NCBI GenBank assembly: GCA_963702555.1
Contig: CAVPCW010000013.1
Coordinates: 248,001 to 312,000, forward strand
Source of the DNA: CAMFLJ01 sp963702555
GTDB lineage: Bacteria; Actinomycetota; Acidimicrobiia; Acidimicrobiales; Acidimicrobilacustridaceae
Direction: 5' to 3'
DNA: 64,000 nucleotides
Positions 35,708 to 43,106 of this stretch are shown in pieces. The notes beneath the pieces are model-generated. The model saw only the letters and a list, made by a program, of their open reading frames with translations. It was not told the DNA's origin and did not search any database. The translations under genes were made by a program, and so were the position numbers. Numbering within the stretch: the first letter of the stretch is position 1; every line of letters starts with the position of its first letter.

Positions 35708-36444
35708 TCCGCTCATGGGTCGACGACGGTGTCGGTCGGGTGCACATCGACGACGCCGAGCACCGCAACGTGCTCTCGCTCGAGCACTCGCGGGAGATCG
35801 CGGCAGCCATCGCCGCCTTCGACCTCGACGAGGTCGGGGCCATCGTCCTCACCGCCGCCGACCCCGTGTTCTGCTCCGGCGGCGTGCTCGACGACCTCAT
35901 CAGCCCACGGGCGCCGCTGATCGACGTCTACGCCGCGTTCGACGCGCTGCGCACGTCGCCGGTGGTCACCATCGCCGTGGTCACCGGTGCGGCCATCGGC
36001 GCCGGCGTGAACCTGCCGCTCGCCTGCGACATCGTCATCGCCGGCACCTCGGCCCGTTTCGACCCCCGCTTCCTCGACGTCGGGGTGCACCCCGGCGGCG
36101 GGCACCTCTTCCTGCTCCAGCAGCGGGTCGGGCGCCAGGGTGCCGCCGCCCTGTCGCTCTGCGGCGACTCGCTCACCGGCCCGGAGGCCGAACGGGCGGG
36201 CATGGCCTGGCGCTGCGTGCCCGACGACGAGGCCGAGGCCTTGGCCATGAAGCTCGCCCGCCGTGCCGCTGGACGCGACCGCGAGCTCATGCTGCGGGCC
36301 AAGGCCACCCTCGCCGCCCAGCCCCTCACCCTCCAGGACGCGTTCGACCTCGAGCTCGAGGCCCAGCAGTGGTCGATGGACCGGCCCGGCTTCAAGGACC
36401 ACGTGCGGGCGCTGCGCGACAGGCTCCAGAAGAAGAAGGACTGA
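35704..36444 (+). CDS. Enoyl-CoA hydratase/isomerase-like (crotonase)
   Basis: Crotonase of 246 residues. FCSGGVLDDLISP near residue 57 and GAAIGAGVNLPLACDIVIA near 98 mark the oxyanion hole; DVGVHPGGGHLFLLQQRVG replaces the region normally holding the catalytic acids. The C-terminus is basic (RDRLQKKKD). The GTG start overlaps the previous stop and the end is one base before the fused FadE start, so the three genes are a tightly coupled unit. This tight coupling to a FadE34-like protein suggests consecutive steps on one acyl-CoA. Confidence 0.87.
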   Translation: MIRSWVDDGVGRVHIDDAEHRNVLSLEHSREIAAAIAAFDLDEVGAIVLTAADPVFCSGGVLDDLISPRAPLIDVYAAFDALRTSPVVTIAVVTGAAIGAGVNLPLACDIVIAGTSARFDPRFLDVGVHPGGGHLFLLQQRVGRQGAAALSLCGDSLTGPEAERAGMAWRCVPDDEAEALAMKLARRAAGRDRELMLRAKATLAAQPLTLQDAFDLELEAQQWSMDRPGFKDHVRALRDRLQKKKD

Positions 36445-36445
36445 C

Positions 36446-38452
36446 GTGCGCGCTGCGCTGGGCGACACCCAGGAGGCACTCCGCGAGCTGGCCGCGGCCG
36501 TGGCCGCCGACCTCGCTGCAACGACCATCGAGGAGTTGGCCCCGGCCGGCGACGCCGACCGGGCGTGGGTCGCGCTGAGCGAGAGCGGGTTGCTCTCCCT
36601 GCGGGCCGACGGCGCCGGCACGTTGGAGCTGGTCGTGTGCGCCGAGGAACTGGCCGCCACCCTCTCGGGCGCCCCGTTCGTCGGCGCGGCCGTGGCGCGC
36701 GAGCTCTGGCCCGATGCACCGGACCGCACGGTGGCCGCCCTCGACGGCACCCTCGCCGCCGACGCGTGGGGGGCCGACCGGGTCGTCGCCGTGGTCGACG
36801 GTGGCCTGGAGGCGGGGCCGGCCGCGGCGGTGGGCCCCACCACCGACCGCAGCCGTGTCTCGGCCCGCATCGACCTGGCCGCCGCCACCTCGCTGGGCCC
36901 GGTCGACACGGAGCGCCTGGAGCGGGCCGAGCTGGTCGCCATGCTGATGCTCGCCGCCGACCTGGTGGGCGTGGGCCGGGCCGCCCTCGCCGACGCAGTG
37001 GAGCACGTGAAGGAGCGCCGGCAGTTCGGCGTCGCGGTCGGCACCTTCCAGGCCGTGCAGCACATGGCCGCCGATGCCCACGTCCAGCTGGTCGGCGCCC
37101 GCAACGCCCTGTGGGCCGCGGCGTGGCGCCTCGACCACCTGGGCCTCGACGCCGCCGCGTCGGTGCGGCGGGCGAAGGCCCTGGCCTCGGAGGCCGGGCG
37201 CGGCGCCTGCGAGACCGCGTGCCAGATGTTCGGCGGCGTGGGCCACACGTGGGAGCACCTCGCCTCGGTGCGGCTGCGGCGGGCGCTCGTCTCCCGGGCC
37301 CTGCTCGGCGACGAGGGCGTGCAGTGGGCCGCCCTCGCCGGCGAGGCCCCCTCCCGCACCCCTGCCGGCCTGGCCGACGGCGAGGGCTACGACCTGCGCG
37401 ACGACTCCACCGAGGCCGGCTTCCGCGCCGACCTGCGGGCGTGGCTCGCCTCGCCCGCCGGGGCGCCGGGCGAGGGTTGGCACCAGCGCCTGGCGGCGGG
37501 TGGCTGGGTCGTGGTGTCGATGCCCACCGACGCCGGCGGCCGGGCACTGCCCGTCACCTGCGAGGCGATCGTCAGCGAGGAGCTGGGCGGCGCCGACCGG
37601 CCTCCGCCTCCCGCCATCGGCCACCTCGCCCACGGCCTCGCCCTGTTCGGCTCTCCCGAGCAGCGGGCCGACCACCTCGCCGGGATGATCTCCGGCACCA
37701 CCCGATGGTGCCAGGGGTTCTCCGAGCCCGAGGCCGGCTCCGACCTGGCGTCGGTGCGCACGAAGGCCGACCTCGTCGACGGCGAGTGGGTGATCCAGGG
37801 CCGCAAGATCTGGACCAGCGACGCCAACGTGGCCGACTGGATCCTCCTGCTGTGCCGCACCGGCGGCCCCGGCCACAAGGGCCTGTCGATGCTCGTCGTG
37901 CCCACGTCAGCACCGGGCCTCGAGGTCTCCATGATCCGCACCGCGTGGGGGTCCGAGGAGTTCGCCGAGGTCACCTTCGACGGGGTGCGGGTGCCGGCCG
38001 ACGCCGTGGTCGGTGAGCCCGGCCAGGGCTGGGCCATCGCCATGTCACTCCTGGCTGTCGAGCGGGGCCCGGCCGACATCGGCTGGATCTCCCGCTTCCG
38101 CCGCACGGCCACCCGCCTGCTCGCCGACCCCGAGGCCGGCGACCGCACCGACGTCGTGCGGGCCACCGCCTGGCTCGAGGCGCTGGAGGCCACGGTGGCG
38201 GCCACCCTCACCGCCCGCGCCGAGGGCACCCACGACACCTCGGCCGGCTCGATCGACAAGCTGCTGATGACCTGGGTCGACCAGTGGCTCCACGGGGCCG
38301 CCCTCGACGCCGGGGGCCTCGACGTGCTCGTCGACCCGGGCGACGACCTCGAGCTCTACCTGTGGGCCCGCGCCGCCGGCATCTTCGGCGGCACCAGCCA
38401 GGTGCAGCGCAACATCGTCGCCCAGCGCCTCCTCGGCCTCCCCCGCCCCTGA
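36446..38452 (+). CDS. Fused two-domain acyl-CoA dehydrogenase (FadE34-like)
   Basis: Protein of 668 residues made of two acyl-CoA dehydrogenase domains. The first (about 1-320) is shortened and ends in CQMFGGVGHTWEHLASVRLRR, as in the FadE28-like subunit. The second (about 325-668) has WCQGFSEPEAGSDLASVRT near residue 430 and ends IFGGTSQVQRNIVAQRLLGL, as in FadE29-like subunits. This mirrors mycobacterial FadE34/ChsE3, a fusion of the normally heteromeric enzyme that desaturates steroid side-chain CoA esters. Steroid use here is inferred only from this architecture. Third gene of the rightward operon; followed by a tandem hairpin. Confidence 0.88.
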   Translation: MRAALGDTQEALRELAAAVAADLAATTIEELAPAGDADRAWVALSESGLLSLRADGAGTLELVVCAEELAATLSGAPFVGAAVARELWPDAPDRTVAALDGTLAADAWGADRVVAVVDGGLEAGPAAAVGPTTDRSRVSARIDLAAATSLGPVDTERLERAELVAMLMLAADLVGVGRAALADAVEHVKERRQFGVAVGTFQAVQHMAADAHVQLVGARNALWAAAWRLDHLGLDAAASVRRAKALASEAGRGACETACQMFGGVGHTWEHLASVRLRRALVSRALLGDEGVQWAALAGEAPSRTPAGLADGEGYDLRDDSTEAGFRADLRAWLASPAGAPGEGWHQRLAAGGWVVVSMPTDAGGRALPVTCEAIVSEELGGADRPPPPAIGHLAHGLALFGSPEQRADHLAGMISGTTRWCQGFSEPEAGSDLASVRTKADLVDGEWVIQGRKIWTSDANVADWILLLCRTGGPGHKGLSMLVVPTSAPGLEVSMIRTAWGSEEFAEVTFDGVRVPADAVVGEPGQGWAIAMSLLAVERGPADIGWISRFRRTATRLLADPEAGDRTDVVRATAWLEALEATVAATLTARAEGTHDTSAGSIDKLLMTWVDQWLHGAALDAGGLDVLVDPGDDLELYLWARAAGIFGGTSQVQRNIVAQRLLGLPRP

Positions 38453-38486
38453 TCGACCCCCGCCCCGCCCCTGACCCAAGACCGCG

Positions 38487-38595
38487 AAAGGTGGCTCACC
38501 TCGTCCAGCCGGCCGAAGCACGTGAGCCACCTTTCACCGGGAACGCGAAAGGTGGCTCACCTCGTCCAGCCGGCCGAAGGAGGTGAGCCACCTTT
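38487..38595. repeat. Tandem duplicated hairpin between convergent genes
   Basis: Two hairpins with a 61-base period. Each has arms starting AAAGGTGGCTCAC, 13 bp in copy one (38487-38534) and 15 bp in copy two (38548-38595). The spacer, about 18-22 bases, contains GTCCAGCCGGCCGAAG. It fills the gap between convergent genes ending at 38452 and 38610 and probably ends transcription from both sides. Confidence 0.8.
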
Positions 38596-38609
38596 GGGAG
38601 GAGCGGGGG

Positions 38610-39383
38610 CTACTTGGGGTCGAAGCGGATGGCGCCGTCGATGCGGGCCACGTGACCGTTCATGTAGTCGTTGGTGAGGAGGTGCTCGGCCAGCCTGGCG
38701 AACTCGTCGGGCTTCCCGAAGCGCTTCGGGAACGGGACCTTGTCCTCGAAGGTCTTGCGCATCTCCGGCGAGGCCTGCTCCCACGCCCGGGTGTGGATCG
38801 TGCCCGGGGCGATGGCGTTCACCCGGATGCCCGACGACGAGAGGTCGCGGGCGGCGATGACGGTCATGCCGATGATGCCGGCCTTGGCCGCGCCGTAGGC
38901 GAGCTGGCCGATCTGGCCCTCGTAGCCGGCGATCGAGGCGACCATCACGATGGCGCCGCGCTGGCCGTCGTCGTCGACGGGGTCGAGCTCGTTCATCGCC
39001 GAGGCCGCGAAGCGCAGGGTGTTGAACGTGCCCACCAGGTTGAGGTCGACCGTGTCGGTGAACAGCTCACGGTCGTGCGGGGTGCCGTCGCGGCCGATGG
39101 TGCGGGCGCTGTTGCGGGCACCGCCGGCGCAGGCCACGACACCGCGCAGCCCACCGAGGTCGGTGGCAGCCGCCACCGCGGCCTGGGTGTCGTCGTCGTC
39201 GAGGACGCTGCCCGGCACGAACACGACCTTGCCACCGAGCTCGGACTCGATGGCCTTGCCGCGCTCGGCGTCGCGGTCGAAGACCACGACGTTCGAGCCC
39301 TGGCCCACGAAGTAGCGGGCCGTCGCCTCGCCGAGGCCCGACGCCCCGCCGGTGACGAGGACGGTCTTCCCGACGAGGTCCAT
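38610..39383 (-). CDS. SDR, 3-hydroxyacyl-CoA dehydrogenase type II-like (HSD10-like)
   Basis: SDR of 257 residues. The cofactor loop is VTGGASGLGEATARY near residue 10, Asp in VVFDRDAER indicates NAD(H), the catalytic Ser lies in VASIAGYEGQIGQ, and the Tyr-Lys pair in YGAAKAG near residue 170. The insertion before the active site and the NAIAPGTIHT segment recall human HSD10/HADH2, which oxidises 3-hydroxyacyl-CoA and steroids. It overlaps the upstream amidohydrolase stop (ATGA), so both are translated together. Probable role: third step of beta-oxidation for the acyl-CoA handled by this island. Confidence 0.9.
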   Translation of the reverse strand: MDLVGKTVLVTGGASGLGEATARYFVGQGSNVVVFDRDAERGKAIESELGGKVVFVPGSVLDDDDTQAAVAAATDLGGLRGVVACAGGARNSARTIGRDGTPHDRELFTDTVDLNLVGTFNTLRFAASAMNELDPVDDDGQRGAIVMVASIAGYEGQIGQLAYGAAKAGIIGMTVIAARDLSSSGIRVNAIAPGTIHTRAWEQASPEMRKTFEDKVPFPKRFGKPDEFARLAEHLLTNDYMNGHVARIDGAIRFDPK

Positions 39384-40666
39384 CAGGCGGTGGCCTTGGC
39401 CTGGAGCTCGCCCAGGTCGGGCGTGGACTTCTCGAAGCGGCCGGTGTCGTAGGACTTCTCGGACACGTCGTGGCCGGCGACCTCGGCGCGCAGGGCGCCC
39501 ACGGTGCACTGCTCGCGGGGCCGGATGGCGTAGGGGTCGAACTGGTACCACTTCATGGCGTTCTCGTGCGTGATCTTGTTGATCTCCGCGTCGGTGACGC
39601 CGTACTTCGTGGCGGCCGCCGAGAACTCCTCGGGGGCCGTGGGCCACGACGAGTCGGAGTGGGGGTAGTCCATCTCCCAGCAGATGTTCTCGATGCCGAT
39701 CTCGTTGCGCAGCTGCAGGCCGATGGGGTCGGCGATGAAGCAGGTCATGAAGTGCTCGAGGAAGATCTCGCTCGGCACCTTGGAGCCGAAGTCCTGACCG
39801 GTCCAGGCGCGGTGCATGTCGTAGGTGCGGTCGAGGCGGTCCATGAAGTAGGGGATCCAGCCGGTGCCGCCCTCGGAGAGGGCGACGCGCAGGGTGGGGT
39901 ACTCCTTGAACACCCGCGACCACACCAGGTCGGCGGCGGCCTGGCAGATGTTCAGCGGCTGCAGGGTGATCATGACGTCGATCGGGGCGTCGGGGGCGGT
40001 GATGGCCAGCTGCCCGGACGAGCCGAGGTGGATGTTGAGGATCGTGTCGGTGTCGACGATCGCCTTCCACATCGGGTCCCAGTAGTCGGAGTGGAAGCTC
40101 GGCAGGCCGAGCGTCGAGGGGTTCTCGGTGAAGGTCAGCGAGTGGCAGCCCATCTCCGAGACCCGGCGGATCTCCTGAGCGGTGAGCTCGGGGTCCCAGA
40201 GCATCGGGATGGCCATCGGGATGAAGCGGTCCGGGTAGGCGCCGCACCAGCCCTCGATGTGCCAGTCGTTGTAGGCCCGCACGACGGCGGAGGCCATGTC
40301 CTTGTCCTCGGTGCCGAGGAACAGGCGACCGGAGAACGACGGGAACGACGGGAAGTTCATCGACGCCAGCACGCCGCCGGCGCTCATGTCCTTCACCCGC
40401 TCGTGCACGTCGAAGCAGCCAGGGCGCATCTCGTCGTAGGAGGTCGGGTCGACGCCGTACTCCTCCTTGGGGCGACCGGCGACGGCGTTGAGCCCGATGT
40501 TCGGGATCTTGTTGCCGTCGAACTCCCACACGTCGTCGCCCCGGGAGTTGCGGACGATCTTCGGCGCCAGATCGGCGTACTTGGCCGGCATGCGGCCATC
40601 GAACATGTCGGGCGGCTCGACCACGTGGTCGTCCACGCTCACGAAGATCATGTCATCGACGTTCAT
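39383..40666 (-). CDS. Amidohydrolase-2 family protein (second copy)
   Basis: TIM-barrel amidohydrolase of 427 residues and paralog of the protein at 33455-34696. Shared positions are VDDHVVEPPDMF near residue 12, DEMRPGCFDVHERVKDM, YNDWHIEGWCG, LNIHLGSSG near 240 and WEMDYPHSDSSWP near 348. It has an extra C-terminal tail of about 40 residues. Start ATG at 40666 is supported by the AT-rich promoter patch 25 bases upstream. Coupled to an HSD10-like SDR. Such amidohydrolases often stand beside acyl-CoA catabolic genes in actinobacteria, where their reaction is not established. Confidence 0.87.
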   Translation of the reverse strand: MNVDDMIFVSVDDHVVEPPDMFDGRMPAKYADLAPKIVRNSRGDDVWEFDGNKIPNIGLNAVAGRPKEEYGVDPTSYDEMRPGCFDVHERVKDMSAGGVLASMNFPSFPSFSGRLFLGTEDKDMASAVVRAYNDWHIEGWCGAYPDRFIPMAIPMLWDPELTAQEIRRVSEMGCHSLTFTENPSTLGLPSFHSDYWDPMWKAIVDTDTILNIHLGSSGQLAITAPDAPIDVMITLQPLNICQAAADLVWSRVFKEYPTLRVALSEGGTGWIPYFMDRLDRTYDMHRAWTGQDFGSKVPSEIFLEHFMTCFIADPIGLQLRNEIGIENICWEMDYPHSDSSWPTAPEEFSAAATKYGVTDAEINKITHENAMKWYQFDPYAIRPREQCTVGALRAEVAGHDVSEKSYDTGRFEKSTPDLGELQAKATA

Positions 40667-40691
40667 CAGGCATCCCCTTCTCAGACCGGAA

Positions 40692-40710
40692 CTTGCATAT
40701 TCTATTCATG
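40692..40710 (-). promoter_or_regulatory. AT-rich promoter candidate
   Basis: The patch CTTGCATATTCTATTCATG in otherwise GC-rich DNA lies just upstream of the amidohydrolase ATG at 40666. On the minus strand it reads TAGAAT, a good -10 hexamer, which would give a leader of about 25 bases. Confidence 0.4.
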
Positions 40711-40774
40711 TGCCGCCGGAGGCCGCCCGGTCGGGTGGCGGATCGCCGGCACGTGAGCGCCGGCCGGCCGCCGA

Positions 40775-42274
40775 TCAGCCTGCGGCCGCCGCAGCCAGGG
40801 CCCGCAACGGGTCCTTCTGGATCTTTCCCATCGGGTTCCGCTCGATGACCTCGACCACCAGCACCTGCTCCGGGCACTTGTGGCGGGCCAGGCCCTTCTC
40901 GGTGCAGTGGGCCCCGAGCACGGCGACGTCGAGCGACGCCCCCTCGCGCAGCACCACGCAGGCGCAGACGTGCTCGCCGGTTCGGGCGTCGGCCACGCCC
41001 ACCACGCCGACGTCGATCACGTCGGGGTGGGTGATCACGACCTCCTCCACCTCGAGGGCGGAGATGTTCTCGGCGTTGCGGATCACGACGTCCTTGAGGC
41101 GCCCGGTGATGTGCACCGTGCCGTCGTCGTCGATGGCGGCGATGTCGCCGGTGCGGAACCAGCCCTCGTCGTCGAAGGCGGTGGCGTCGAGCACGGGGTC
41201 GAGGTAGCCGAGGAAGCACTGCGGGCCCTTGAGCCGCAGCTCGCCGTCGACCACCCGGCCGGTGACCCCGGCGACGAAACGGCCGACCGACGTGCCGATC
41301 GCGGTCTCCGTCGGGCTCTGGCTGGTGGCGATCGGGAACTCGGTGAGACCGTAGGACGAGACCACGCCGTTGACCCCGAAGGCCTCGGCCAGCTCCCGGC
41401 TGATCTCCGCCGGGATGGGCGCACCACCGCCGACGCACGCCCGCACCCTGGGGAACATCGTGCCGCCGCTGCGGGCGTCGGCGTCGATGAACGCCCGGAA
41501 GAACGGCGTGGCCGAGCCGAGCACCGTCGGCCCGTGGGCGGCCATGCGCTCGGGGCTGGTGGCCGCGTCCCACCCGTCGAACAGCACCATCCGGGCACCG
41601 CCCCGCAGCGCGGTGGTGAGCATGGTCATGCCACCGATGTGGGTGAACGGCCAGGCGATCGGGTAGACGTCGCCCTCGGCGAACCCGATGCCGTCGACCA
41701 TCCCGACCGACGAGGCCATCAACGAGAGATCGGTGTGGCGGATGCCCTTGGGAGCGGCGGTGGTGCCCGACGAGTAGTAGGCCCACCGGTACTGGTCGCC
41801 GCTGGTGGGCGGCGCCGGCAGGGTCGAGGGGTCGCCGGCGGGCAGGCGCATGGCCGTCTCGGGCGTGACCTCGCCGTCGACGTCGAGCACCAGGGTTCGC
41901 AGGCCCAGCTCCTCGGCCATCGCCGCGTGCTCGAAGCCGCGCAGCACCCGCGGCACGATCATCAGCTCGGTGCCCACCTCGGTGGTGATGAGGCCGACCT
42001 CGCGGTGGCGCAGCAGCGGGATGATCGGGTTCTGCACCGCGCCGAGGCGAGCCAGCGCGGCGATCAGCACCGGCGCCTCGAGCACCGTGGGCAGCACCCA
42101 CGACACCGTCGCCCCGGGCCCGACACCGAGGTCGTGCAGGCCGGCGGCGGCCACCTCGGCGGCGGCCACCAGGCCCGCGGCGGTCAGCTCACGGCCGAAG
42201 TCGTCGGCGAGCAGCACGCGGTCGGGGTGCTCCGCACCCGTGCGCGCCACCAGATCCCAGAAGGTGTCCCCCAT
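40775..42274 (-). CDS. AMP-dependent acyl-CoA ligase
   Basis: ANL ligase of 499 residues. YYSSGTTAAPKGIRH P-loop is near residue 166, with Ala-Ala where Gly-x is usual. SSYGLTEFPIA is near 300, WFRTGDIAAIDDDG near 370, ITGRLKDVVIRNAENISALE the hinge, and NPMGKIQKDPL the catalytic Lys. It resembles cyclohexanecarboxylate- or bile-acid-type ligases more than long-chain FadD proteins, but the substrate is uncertain. It lies between carD (28 bases upstream) and the amidohydrolase (108 bases downstream, own promoter candidate). Confidence 0.88.
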   Translation of the reverse strand: MGDTFWDLVARTGAEHPDRVLLADDFGRELTAAGLVAAAEVAAAGLHDLGVGPGATVSWVLPTVLEAPVLIAALARLGAVQNPIIPLLRHREVGLITTEVGTELMIVPRVLRGFEHAAMAEELGLRTLVLDVDGEVTPETAMRLPAGDPSTLPAPPTSGDQYRWAYYSSGTTAAPKGIRHTDLSLMASSVGMVDGIGFAEGDVYPIAWPFTHIGGMTMLTTALRGGARMVLFDGWDAATSPERMAAHGPTVLGSATPFFRAFIDADARSGGTMFPRVRACVGGGAPIPAEISRELAEAFGVNGVVSSYGLTEFPIATSQSPTETAIGTSVGRFVAGVTGRVVDGELRLKGPQCFLGYLDPVLDATAFDDEGWFRTGDIAAIDDDGTVHITGRLKDVVIRNAENISALEVEEVVITHPDVIDVGVVGVADARTGEHVCACVVLREGASLDVAVLGAHCTEKGLARHKCPEQVLVVEVIERNPMGKIQKDPLRALAAAAAG

Positions 42275-42301
42275 GGGGCGACACCTTCGCGCAGGAGTGG
42301 G

Positions 42302-42808
42302 TCAGTCGTCGGCGAGGACGGCGTCGACGCGGTCGCCCGCCTCCTCGAGCGTGACGTCCCACGAGACGGCCAGCTCGGACACCAGGATGCGACGGGCTCG
42401 GACCTGCATGGCCTTCTCGGCGCTGGACAGCGACGACTGGCGGTCGCGGAGGGCGAGGTTGCGGACGACCTCGGCGCACTCGTAGATGTCGCCGGACTTC
42501 ATCTTCTCCTGGTGGTTCTTGAACCGCCGGGACCAGTTGGTGGGCACGCGGACGGAGCGAACCGCCAGCACGGCGAGGACGTCGTCGACCTCCTCGAGGG
42601 AGATCGCGGGGCGCACGCCCAGGTCCTCGGCGCGGTCCTCGGGGACGGAGACCTTGAGGGCACCACCACGCCAGGACTCGTCGCCGGCGGCGACCGAGAG
42701 CTCCAGGTAGGTGATCTTCTCCCCGTCGACCTCACGAACGGACCGGCCGATGACCTCGGCGGTGCCGTGTGCGGGGTAGATGACCTTGGAGCCGACTGCG
42801 AATTCCAT
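42302..42808 (-). CDS. carD: CarD-family transcriptional regulator
   Basis: Protein of 168 residues that binds the RNA polymerase beta subunit and stabilises the open promoter complex. The N-terminal Tudor-like RNAP-interaction domain starts FAVGSKVIYPAHGTAEVIG, as in mycobacterial CarD; the C-terminal helical domain contains NWSRRFKNHQEKMKSGD, with the Trp that wedges into the upstream edge of the -10 region. Length and sequence match actinobacterial CarD. It is normally essential and expressed from its own promoter. The usual neighbours ispD and ispF are absent; an acyl-CoA ligase follows 27 bases after the stop. Confidence 0.96.
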   Translation of the reverse strand: MEFAVGSKVIYPAHGTAEVIGRSVREVDGEKITYLELSVAAGDESWRGGALKVSVPEDRAEDLGVRPAISLEEVDDVLAVLAVRSVRVPTNWSRRFKNHQEKMKSGDIYECAEVVRNLALRDRQSSLSSAEKAMQVRARRILVSELAVSWDVTLEEAGDRVDAVLADD

Positions 42809-43106
42809 GGTGTCCTTCCATGCGTGCGAGCCGTCCAGTATGGGGCGGACAGCTCGATTCGCCACCGTCGTGACGACCATCCCGGGTCCCGCCCGGGCGC
42901 GCAGAGGGTACGCCATGAGCGCCCCACCTGCGGAAACGACGGGCCCGGGCACCCGCGTGCCGGGATGATCCGAACGGCCCGGGCGGGACGGTGCGGCGGC
43001 CGGTAGCGTGCCGCGCGGCGGACACCGGCGGGTGATCGGGGGCGGCAGACCCGGACCTCGACCATCGGGTCGGGAACGCACCGGACCCCACAGCGGAGAC
43101 ACCCTC

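Noticed and set aside
34697..35716. Upstream extension of the amidohydrolase frame to 753 residues
   Set aside because: The extra part is antisense to the crotonase at 34886 and has no domain; family homology begins at the GTG at 34696.
38487..38595. CRISPR-like repeat pair
   Set aside because: Only two units, each a hairpin lying between convergent genes, without cas genes or further spacers.
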